Made by a program: the position numbers and the translations under genes. A stretch of 33,141 nt of DNA from Solirubrobacterales bacterium (lineage in GTDB: Bacteria; Actinomycetota; Thermoleophilia; Solirubrobacterales; 70-9): positions 1-33,141 of the forward strand of contig JAOPZF010000248.1 in the NCBI GenBank assembly GCA_025964255.1. The letters run 5' to 3'. The notes under the pieces are model-generated. The model was not told where the DNA came from. It made no database searches and was given only the letters and a program-made list of their open reading frames with translations. Below are positions 9,505 to 16,969 of this stretch, piece after piece. Position 1 is the stretch's first letter. Every line of letters starts with the position of its first letter.

Positions 9505-9576
9505 GACGCACGCCCTCCTGCACGCACGCCCCGCTCCACAGCATCGTTTTCGGCCAAGTAGGGTTCCAGCGACCAG

Positions 9577-10656
9577 ATGGAGCCCCTGAAAGGACTGATC
9601 CTCTCCGGCGGCGCCGGCACTCGCCTGCGGCCGATCACCCACACCTCGGCCAAGCAATTGGTCCCGGTGGCGAACAAGCCCGTGCTCTTTTACGGGATCG
9701 AGGCGCTGGTCGACGCGGGGGTCACCGAGATCGGGATCATCATCGCGCCGGAGACCGGGGGGGAGATCAAAGAGGCGGCCGGCGACGGTTCGCAGTTCGG
9801 CGCCCAGATCACCTACATCGTGCAGGACAAACCGGCCGGGCTGGCTCACGCGGTGCTGACCGCGGAGGAGTTCATCGGCGGCTCGTCGTTCGTCATGTAC
9901 CTCGGCGACAACCTGCTGCGCGACGGCATCCGCGCCATGGTCGCGACCTTCGAGAAGGACGATCCCGACGCGCTGATCCTGCTGACCCCGGTCGACGACC
10001 CGCAGTCCTACGGGGTGGCGGAGCTCGACGGCGACGGCGGCATCAAGCGCCTGATCGAGAAGCCCAAAGACCCGCCATCGAACCTGGCGCTGGTCGGCGT
10101 CTACCTCTTCAGCCAGCTGATCTTCGACGCCGCCCGCCGCCTCGAGCCCTCCTGGCGCGGTGAGCTCGAGATCACCGAGGCGATCCAGACCCTGATCGAT
10201 GACGGCCGCACGGTCCAGTCGGAGGTCGTCCGCGGTTGGTGGAAGGACACCGGGCAGCTCGCCGACATGCTCGAGGCCAACCGCCTCGTGCTCGAGGAGA
10301 TCGAGGAGTCGGTCGAGGGCGACGTCGACGAGGCCTCCCGGGTGGAAGGCCGCGTGATCGTCTCCCCGGGCGCCAAGGTCATCCGCTCGATCGTCCGCGG
10401 CCCCGCCGTGATCGGCCCCGGCGCCACCGTCGAAGACGCCTACATCGGCCCCTACACCTCGATTGGCTCCGAGGTCGCGGTCCGCCGCTGCGAGGTCGAG
10501 CACTCGATCGTCCTCGCCAACTCGACCGTCGAGGACCTCGGCACCCGGATGGAGGCCAGCCTCCTCGGCCGCAACGTGAAACTGACCCGCAGCGACGGCC
10601 TGCCGAAGACCTTGCGCCTGCTGGTCGGCGACAACTCGGTCATCGAAATCCAATGA
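9577..10656 (+). CDS. rmlA: glucose-1-phosphate thymidylyltransferase, long form with C-terminal left-handed beta-helix
   Basis: MEPLKGLILSGGAGTRLRPITHTSAKQLVPVANKPVLFYGIEAL...YLGDNLL...; hexapeptide-repeat-like C-terminus. First gene of an rmlADBC set. Confidence 0.93.
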   Translation: MEPLKGLILSGGAGTRLRPITHTSAKQLVPVANKPVLFYGIEALVDAGVTEIGIIIAPETGGEIKEAAGDGSQFGAQITYIVQDKPAGLAHAVLTAEEFIGGSSFVMYLGDNLLRDGIRAMVATFEKDDPDALILLTPVDDPQSYGVAELDGDGGIKRLIEKPKDPPSNLALVGVYLFSQLIFDAARRLEPSWRGELEITEAIQTLIDDGRTVQSEVVRGWWKDTGQLADMLEANRLVLEEIEESVEGDVDEASRVEGRVIVSPGAKVIRSIVRGPAVIGPGATVEDAYIGPYTSIGSEVAVRRCEVEHSIVLANSTVEDLGTRMEASLLGRNVKLTRSDGLPKTLRLLVGDNSVIEIQ

Positions 10657-10666
10657 GGCCGGCGCG

Positions 10667-11509
10667 ATGAAAGTCCTGATCGCCGGCGCCAACGGGCAGC
10701 TCGGCAAGGACATGGTGCTCGCGGCCGGCAACGTCGGCCACGACGTGGTCGGCTATGGGCGCGCCGAGATGGACGTCGCCGACGCCGAGGCGGTCAAGCG
10801 TCGGATCGACATGGATCGGCCCGACATGGTGATCAACTGCGCCGCCTGGACCGACGTCGACGGCGCCGAGACCGCCGAGGAGGGCGCCTTCGCGGTCAAC
10901 GGGACCGGCGCCGGCAACGTCGCCGCCGCCGCCCGCGAGGCCGGCGCCGCGGTCGTCTTCGTCTCAACGGACTACGTCTTCGACGGCGAGAAGGGCGCGC
11001 CCTACGTCGAGTCCGATCAGCCCGCGCCGCTGTCGGCCTACGGCCGCACCAAGCTGGCCGGCGAGGAGGCCACCGCGGCCGCCAACCCTCGCCACTTCAT
11101 CGTCCGCTCGTCCGGCCTCTTCGGGATCGGCGGCGGCAACTTCGTCGCCACGATGCTGCGGCTCGCCGAGTCGACCAACGAGGTGCTGGTGATCCGCGAC
11201 CAGGTCACCTCGCCGACCTACACCTGGCACCTCGCCTACGGCCTCACCCGGCTGATCGACGGCATCGAGTACGGCATCCACCACATGGCCGCCGCGGGCC
11301 AGTGCTCCTGGTACGAATTCGCGCGCGAGATCTTCGAGCAGGCGAACGTTGATTGCAAAGTGCTCTCCGGCACCACCGAGATGCTCGGCCGCCCCGCCGC
11401 GCGCCCCGCGTTCTCGGCGATGGTGAGCCAGCGCGAGCACGCGATCACGCTGCCCTCGTGGAACGATGGGCTGGCCGGGTACCTCGCCCAGCGGTCCGAG
11501 ACGAACTAG
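10667..11509 (+). CDS. rmlD: dTDP-4-dehydrorhamnose reductase
   Basis: MKVLIAGANGQLGKDMV...VINCAAWTDVDGAE...VFVSTDYVFDGEKGAPYVESDQPAPLSAYGRTKLAGE. Confidence 0.96.
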   Translation: MKVLIAGANGQLGKDMVLAAGNVGHDVVGYGRAEMDVADAEAVKRRIDMDRPDMVINCAAWTDVDGAETAEEGAFAVNGTGAGNVAAAAREAGAAVVFVSTDYVFDGEKGAPYVESDQPAPLSAYGRTKLAGEEATAAANPRHFIVRSSGLFGIGGGNFVATMLRLAESTNEVLVIRDQVTSPTYTWHLAYGLTRLIDGIEYGIHHMAAAGQCSWYEFAREIFEQANVDCKVLSGTTEMLGRPAARPAFSAMVSQREHAITLPSWNDGLAGYLAQRSETN

Positions 11510-11523
11510 ACGGAAGGAACGAG

Positions 11524-12507
11524 ATGAAGCTCCTGGTCACCGGCGCCGCCGGATTCATCGGCTCGACCTACGTCCGCATCGCCGGCGATGCGCACGACAT
11601 CGTCGTGCTCGACAAACTGACCTACGCGGGCCGGCCCGAGAACTTGCCCGAGGGCACGCAGCTGATCGAGGGCGCGATCGAGGACCCGGACATCGTCCGC
11701 GAGGCGATGCAGGGCGTCGACGCGGTCATCAACTTCGCCGCCGAGTCCCACGTCGACCGCTCGATCAACGACCAGCAGGCCTTCGCCCGCACCCACGTGA
11801 TCGGCACCGGCACGCTGCTCGACGCGGTCCGTGAACTCGGCATCCAGCGCTACGTCCAGGTCTCCACCGACGAGGTCTACGGTTCGATCGCCTCCGGTTC
11901 CTTCACCGAGACCTCGCCGCTCGACCCCTCCTCGCCCTACTCGGCGACCAAGGCGGCGGGCGACCTGCTGGTCGGCGCCCACGTCCACACCTACGGGCTC
12001 GACGCCTCGATCGTCCGCGGCTCCAACAACTACGGCCCGCGCCAGTACCCGGAGAAGCTGATCCCGCTGATGGTGCTGAACGCGCTCCACAAAGACCAGC
12101 TGCCGGTCTACGGCGACGGCAAACAGGTCCGCAACTGGCTCTTCGTCGAAGACTTCTGCCGCGGCATCCACACCGTGCTCGCCAAAGGCAAGGCGGGCGA
12201 GGTCTACAACGTCGGCGGCCCCGACGAGTGCGAGAACATCGAGGTCGTCAAGCGGGTCATCGACCTGGTCGGCGGCGACGAGTCGATGATCGAGTACGTC
12301 ACCGACCGCCCCGGCCACGACCGCCGCTACTCGCTCTCCTCGGAGAAGCTGAAGCGCGAGCTCGGCTGGGAGGCGCAGGTCCACTTCGACGAGGGGATCA
12401 AGCGCACCGTCGACTGGTACCGCGACAACGAGGACTGGTGGGGCCCGATCCGCTCCGGCGAGTACCGCGAGTACTACGAACGCCAGTACGGCAAGGCCCT
12501 CGGCTAG
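11524..12507 (+). CDS. rmlB: dTDP-glucose 4,6-dehydratase
   Basis: MKLLVTGAAGFIGSTYVR...FAAESHVDRSINDQQAFARTHVIGTGTLLDAVRELG...QVSTDEVYGSI...YSATKAAGDLLVGA. SD-like GGAAGGAA upstream of ATG 11524. Confidence 0.97.
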   Translation: MKLLVTGAAGFIGSTYVRIAGDAHDIVVLDKLTYAGRPENLPEGTQLIEGAIEDPDIVREAMQGVDAVINFAAESHVDRSINDQQAFARTHVIGTGTLLDAVRELGIQRYVQVSTDEVYGSIASGSFTETSPLDPSSPYSATKAAGDLLVGAHVHTYGLDASIVRGSNNYGPRQYPEKLIPLMVLNALHKDQLPVYGDGKQVRNWLFVEDFCRGIHTVLAKGKAGEVYNVGGPDECENIEVVKRVIDLVGGDESMIEYVTDRPGHDRRYSLSSEKLKRELGWEAQVHFDEGIKRTVDWYRDNEDWWGPIRSGEYREYYERQYGKALG

Positions 12508-12522
12508 CCGAGGCTAGCGGCG

Positions 12523-13071
12523 ATGGCGACGGCAGCACAGACGAAGCTCGACGGGCTGGTCCTGGTCGAACCGCAGGTGCACGGGGACGAGCGCGGCTTC
12601 TTTCTCGAGACCTACGCGGTCGACGAGTGGAAGAGCCTTGGGGTCGAGGCGGACTTCGTCCAGCAGAACCACTCGCGCTCCTCGCGCGGGACGTTGCGCG
12701 GCATCCACTTCCAGACCTCGCCGGGGCAGGCGAAGCTGTTGCGGTGCGCGCGCGGGTCGATCATCGACGTGGCGGTGGACCTGCGCAAGGACTCGCCGAC
12801 TTACGGCGAGTGGGAGTCCCACATCCTCGATGACGAGAATCACCATCAGCTCTACGTGCCGATCGGCTTCGGCCACGGCTTCGCGGTGCTGAGCGAGGTG
12901 GCCGACGTCTGTTACCAGGTGTCCTCGCTTTATGACCCCGCCACCGAGGCGGGCATCGCCTGGGACGACCCCGAGGTCGGGGTCGACTGGCAGGTCGACG
13001 AGCCGCTTCTCTCCGGGCGCGACCAGACCGCCCCGCGGCTCAGCGAGATCGCCGACTCGCTGCCCTGGTAG
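12523..13071 (+). CDS. rmlC: dTDP-4-dehydrorhamnose 3,5-epimerase
   Basis: DGLVLVEPQVHGDERGFFLETYAVDEW...QQNHSRSSRGTLRGIHFQTSPGQAKLLRCARGSIIDVAVDLRKDSPTYGEW. Confidence 0.97.
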   Translation: MATAAQTKLDGLVLVEPQVHGDERGFFLETYAVDEWKSLGVEADFVQQNHSRSSRGTLRGIHFQTSPGQAKLLRCARGSIIDVAVDLRKDSPTYGEWESHILDDENHHQLYVPIGFGHGFAVLSEVADVCYQVSSLYDPATEAGIAWDDPEVGVDWQVDEPLLSGRDQTAPRLSEIADSLPW

Positions 13072-13083
13072 GGGGTTCGACGG

Positions 13084-13102
13084 AAGGGGGACCGACCCCC
13101 TT
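13084..13102. terminator. hairpin AAGGGGG-accga-CCCCCTT after rmlC
   Basis: 7-bp perfect arms 13 nt after the rmlC stop; plausible terminator of the rml operon, no U-tract. Confidence 0.5.
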
Positions 13103-13139
13103 GGAGTGCGTCCCGCGGTGACGTACGCTGCCGCCGCAA

Positions 13140-14776
13140 ATGGAGGTTTCGCGGCGGAACATGAAGATCACGCTCGCGGCGATGACGCTGGCGAGCTCGA
13201 TGATCCTCGTCGACCAGACCGCGGTGCCACTCGCCGCGCCGCACGCGATCATCGGCCTGCACGCGCAAATCTCGCAGTCGCAGTGGCTGATGACCGCGAA
13301 CATCCTGCCGCTGGCGGCGCTGATGGTCTTCGGCGGCCGGCTCGGCGACCTGTTCGGGATGCGCCGCGTCTTCCTGATCGGCGCGGTGATCTTCGCCCTG
13401 GCGACGACGGCGATGGGCGCCTCCCAGGACATCGCGATGGCAATCGCCGCGCGCGCCGTGCAGGGGGTCGGGGCGGCGCTGATGATGCCGACCGCGCTGG
13501 CGATCGTCAGCGCCGTCTATCCCGACGAGGAGAAGGGCGCGGCGCTCGGCATCCTCGCCGGCGCCTCGGCCTTCTTCGCCGCGCTCGGGCCGGTGCTCGG
13601 CGGCGTGCTGACGGCGATCGACTGGCGTCTCGTCTTCCTCGTCAACGTGCCCTTGGCGATCATCACGATCGTCCTCACCGTCCGTGCCACGCCGGAGATC
13701 GAGCCCGACCCGAACGCCTCGCGTGAACTCGACCTGCCCGGCGTCGTCACCTTCGCGGCGATCGTCGGCGCGCTCATCTTCGGCCTCAGCCAGGGGCCGC
13801 AGGAAGGTTGGGGCGAAGCCGAGACGCTGGTCCCGATCGCCATCGGCCTGCTGATGATCCCGGTCTTCCTACTGATCGAGCGGCGCTCGAAGAACCCGAT
13901 GATCAACTTCAAGCTCTTCCGCCATCAGAACTTCCTCGCCTCGAACCTGAGCCAGCTTCTGGCCGGGATGATCGAGCTCGGGCTCGGATTCCTCACCCCG
14001 TTCTTCCTCCTGCTGGTGGTCGGGGTCTCGCCGACGACGGCGGGGATCGCGCTGATCCCGGCGACCATTCCGGTGATCCTCGCCGGCCCGTTGGCGGGCA
14101 AAGCCTTCGACCGCTTCGGCGGGCGCTGGCCGCTGGTCGGCGGCTTCTTGATCCTCGCCGCCTCGGGGATCGTGCTGGCGGTCTCAGTCTCCAGCGAGTC
14201 GGCGGTGGCGCTGATCCCGGGCCTGCTGTTGCAGGGCCTCGGCCTCGGCATCGTCCTCACCGTCAACGACCCGACTGGGCTGACCGCCGTCCCGACAAGG
14301 ACAGCGGCGAGGCGGCGGGGATGATCAACACCTCCGAGCAGCTCGGCGGCGCGCTCGGGATCGCGATCCTCGAGGCGATCGAGCTCGGGATCAACTTCGC
14401 GAAGCTGCAGGACCACTTCAACGAACGCGGCATCCACCCGACGCCGCATCAGAACGAAGTCGGCGTCAACCTGATCCTCGAAGCCGAGCAGAAGGGCCTC
14501 GACAACCTGCCCCACAGCCGGATCCTCGACCTGATCAAGCCCGACGTGGTCGCCTCCCACGTCACCGCCTTCGAAGCGACCTTCTTCGCCTCCTCGGGCA
14601 TTGCCCTGCTCGGCGCGCTGGTCACCTTCGTCCTCGTCCGCAAGAGCGATCGGCTGAAGACCCCCGGGCCGGAAGTCTTCAGCCGTCGCTCACGCTGGAT
14701 CGCGACCGGCGTCGGCCGCTCGCCCGCGATCAGTCGGCGACCGGCGCCGCGGCCTGGGGAATCGGCGACGGGCTAG
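13140..14776 (+). pseudogene. DHA2-type MFS transporter split by a -1 frameshift near 14291-14293
   Basis: The first frame ends ...LTVNDPTGLTAVPTRTAARRRG* at 14324. The second frame continues ...DSGEAAGMINTSEQLGGALGIAILEAIELG...; adding one C to the CCC run gives GLTAVPDKDSGEAAGMINTSEQLGGALG. Confidence 0.85.
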
Positions 14777-16193
14777 AGGCCGCCAGCGGGCGCATCAGGA
14801 CCAGGGCGACCCCCAGGGCGAGGGCGATCAGGCCCGCGGAGACGGCGATCGTGCTGGGCACGCCTTCGATCAGCGCCTTGGCTCCGGTGCCTTCGCTCGC
14901 CGCCGCGAAGACGGTGACGAGGACGCCGATGCCGATCGTCGAGCCGAGCTGCTGGAACACGTTGACCAGGCCCGAGGCGGCGCCCGCGTCGTGGTTGTCG
15001 ACGCCTGCCATCGCCGCCTGGGTCAGCGGCGTGAAGGCGAGGCCCATGCCACCGCCGACCAGCAGCATCGGCAGCGCGATCCCGGTCCAGTAGTCGGTCC
15101 CTGCCGTGATCCGGCTGAGCCAGACGAGGCCGATCAGCGCCAGCGCCAGGCCGCCGATCAGGACCGGGAACGGCCCCACCCGGCCGAGCAGTTTCGGCAC
15201 CACTTTCACCATCGAGAAGATGGTCAGCGTCACCGGCAGGAAGGCGAGGCCGGCCTTCAAGGCGCTGTAGCCCTCGGCGCCCTGGAGGAATTGGGTCAGG
15301 TAGAAGAACATCCCGAACATCGCGCCGACCATCAGCAGGCGGGTGGCGTAGGCGCCGACCCGCTCACGGCTGGCGAAGAGGCGCAGCGGCGTGATCGGCT
15401 GGCGCGCCCGTTTCTCGATCGCGACGAAGGCGGCGAGCATCACCGCGGCGAGGGCGAAGGAGAGCAGCGCGACCGAGTCGCCCCAGCTCGTTTCCGCCGC
15501 CCGCACGAGGCCGTAGACGAGGGCGCTCATGCCGAGCGTCGAGGTCGCCGCGCCGCCGATGTCGAATTCGCCGGTGTGGCGCTCGGTCTCGGGCAAGTAA
15601 CGGGGCGCCAGGGAGACGAGGACGACGCCGATCGGGACGTTGATGAAGAGGCTCCAACGCCAGGAGATCCAGGTGGTCAGCATGCCGCCGAGGATGAGGC
15701 CGATGCTGGCCCCGGCACTGGCGACGGCGGAGTAGAGGGCGATCGCGCGGGTGCGCTCGGAGCCCTCGGGGAAGGAGATCGTCAGCAGCGCCAGGGTCGA
15801 GGGCGCGGCGATCGCGGCGCCGACGCCTTGGATCGCGCGGGCGGCGAGCAGCCAGGTCTCCGACTGGGCGAGCCCGCCGAGCATCGAGGCGGCGGTGAAG
15901 ATGGTGATGCCGATCACGAACACCTGGCGGCGTCCGAGCAGGTCGCCCGCGCGGGCGCCGAGCAGCAGCAGGCCGCCGAAGGCGAGCGCGTAGATGTTCT
16001 GGACCCACGAGAGGGAGGCCGGGGAGAAGCCGAGGTCGGTGCGGATATCGGGGAGCGCGGTGATCACCACCGACGCGTCGAGGACGACCATCAGGTAGCA
16101 GCCGAGGATGATCGCGAGGACCATCGCGGGGTTGGCTGCCCCTGCGTTTGCGGTGCGGCGGGCGTCGGCCCGCCTCAGAAGTGTGGAAGCCAT
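14730..16193 (-). CDS. MFS transporter, DHA2/EmrB-QacA-like drug efflux family
   Basis: VVLDASVVITALPDIRTDLGFSPASLSWVQNIYALAFGGLLLLGARAGDLLGRRQVF...AIQGVGAAIAAPSTLALL...; about 14 hydrophobic segments. Confidence 0.93.
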   Translation of the reverse strand: MASTLLRRADARRTANAGAANPAMVLAIILGCYLMVVLDASVVITALPDIRTDLGFSPASLSWVQNIYALAFGGLLLLGARAGDLLGRRQVFVIGITIFTAASMLGGLAQSETWLLAARAIQGVGAAIAAPSTLALLTISFPEGSERTRAIALYSAVASAGASIGLILGGMLTTWISWRWSLFINVPIGVVLVSLAPRYLPETERHTGEFDIGGAATSTLGMSALVYGLVRAAETSWGDSVALLSFALAAVMLAAFVAIEKRARQPITPLRLFASRERVGAYATRLLMVGAMFGMFFYLTQFLQGAEGYSALKAGLAFLPVTLTIFSMVKVVPKLLGRVGPFPVLIGGLALALIGLVWLSRITAGTDYWTGIALPMLLVGGGMGLAFTPLTQAAMAGVDNHDAGAASGLVNVFQQLGSTIGIGVLVTVFAAASEGTGAKALIEGVPSTIAVSAGLIALALGVALVLMRPLAASSPSPIPQAAAPVAD

Positions 16194-16236
16194 GCGGGGA
16201 AGGGTCCTTTGGGAGAAGGAGGAAGGGTGTTAAAAT

Positions 16237-16249
16237 GGAGGTATCCTCC
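16237..16249. promoter_or_regulatory. putative TetR operator site 1, GGAGG-TAT-CCTCC
   Basis: One of three matching palindromes in the MFS/TetR divergent intergenic region. Confidence 0.7.
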
Positions 16250-16258
16250 GCCTAATAG

Positions 16259-16271
16259 GGAGGGCGCCTCC
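16259..16271. promoter_or_regulatory. putative TetR operator site 2, GGAGG-GCG-CCTCC
   Basis: Starts 22 bp after site 1. Confidence 0.7.
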
Positions 16272-16284
16272 GGTTCTTGAGAGG

Positions 16285-16314
16285 ACTATACGGAGGCAGC
16301 CTCCGTTTTGTCAA
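16285..16314 (-). promoter_or_regulatory. near-consensus sigma70-type promoter for the MFS gene at 14730..16193
   Basis: Reverse strand TTGACA (16314-16309)-N18-TATAGT (16290-16285). Confidence 0.75.
16290..16306. promoter_or_regulatory. putative TetR operator site 3, ACGGAGG-CAG-CCTCCGT (7-bp arms)
   Basis: Core starts 33 bp after site 2; occupies the spacer of the MFS promoter. Confidence 0.78.
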
Positions 16315-16340
16315 GGCGACCCCCCAATGAGGTGTACGAG

Positions 16341-16937
16341 ATGGCTGCGACCCCAGATACGATCACCGCCACGGCGACGGCCCTGCCCGATCGGCCGAAG
16401 CGCGCCGACGCGCGCCGCAACTACGACAAGCTGGTCGCGGCCGCCCGCGAGGTCTTCGCCGAACAGGAGACCGGCGCGACGCTGGAGGAGATCAGCAAGC
16501 GCGCGGGAGTGGGGATCGGCACGCTCTACCGCCACTTCCCGGCGCGCGAGAACCTGATCGAGGCGGCCTACTACGACGGGGTCGAGGAAGTCGCCACCTC
16601 GGCGATCCGCTTCGCCGACGAGGAGCCCTGGGAGGCGCTGACCGGCTGGCTGCGCGAAGTCGTCGCCTTCGCCGCGACCAAGCGGGTGCTCGCCGACGAG
16701 ATGTTCGCGGTGATGGACCGCGACGCCCCCTTCTTCAAGAGCTGCTCGGGCGTCGTCTACGACGCCGGCGAGCCGCTCCTGAGCCGCGCCCAAGACGCCG
16801 GCGTGGTCCGCGATGACGTCGACATCAACGACGTGACGAAAATGGTCATGGGCATCGCCAACCTGCGCACCGCGCCGGCCGACCAGATCGAACGCCTCGT
16901 CGCCGTCGCCCTCGACGGCCTCCGCCCGCCCGCCTAG
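16341..16937 (+). CDS. TetR/AcrR family transcriptional regulator
   Basis: ARRNYDKLVAAAREVFAEQETGATLEEISKRAGVGIGTLYRHFPARENLIEAAY helix-turn-helix; divergent from the MFS gene. SD-like GAGGTG precedes ATG 16341. Confidence 0.93.
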   Translation: MAATPDTITATATALPDRPKRADARRNYDKLVAAAREVFAEQETGATLEEISKRAGVGIGTLYRHFPARENLIEAAYYDGVEEVATSAIRFADEEPWEALTGWLREVVAFAATKRVLADEMFAVMDRDAPFFKSCSGVVYDAGEPLLSRAQDAGVVRDDVDINDVTKMVMGIANLRTAPADQIERLVAVALDGLRPPA

Positions 16938-16969
16938 AGACCTCACCTCGCGCCTGTAGCCTGCGCCGC

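Noticed and set aside
7672-10731. 1019-aa minus-strand ORF antisense to the membrane protein and rmlA
   Set aside because: Shadow ORF of high-GC coding sequence: very D/R/E/G-rich, no recognisable domain, and the opposite strand encodes clear proteins.
14219-14242. GGCCTGC-tgtt-GCAGGGCC inverted repeat in the frameshifted MFS gene
   Set aside because: Short, inside Gly/Leu-rich coding sequence; expected by chance at this GC content.
14991-16280. 429-aa plus-strand ORF antisense to the second MFS transporter
   Set aside because: Composition (H/R/D/E/G-rich) typical of a mirror frame; MFS motifs are on the minus strand.
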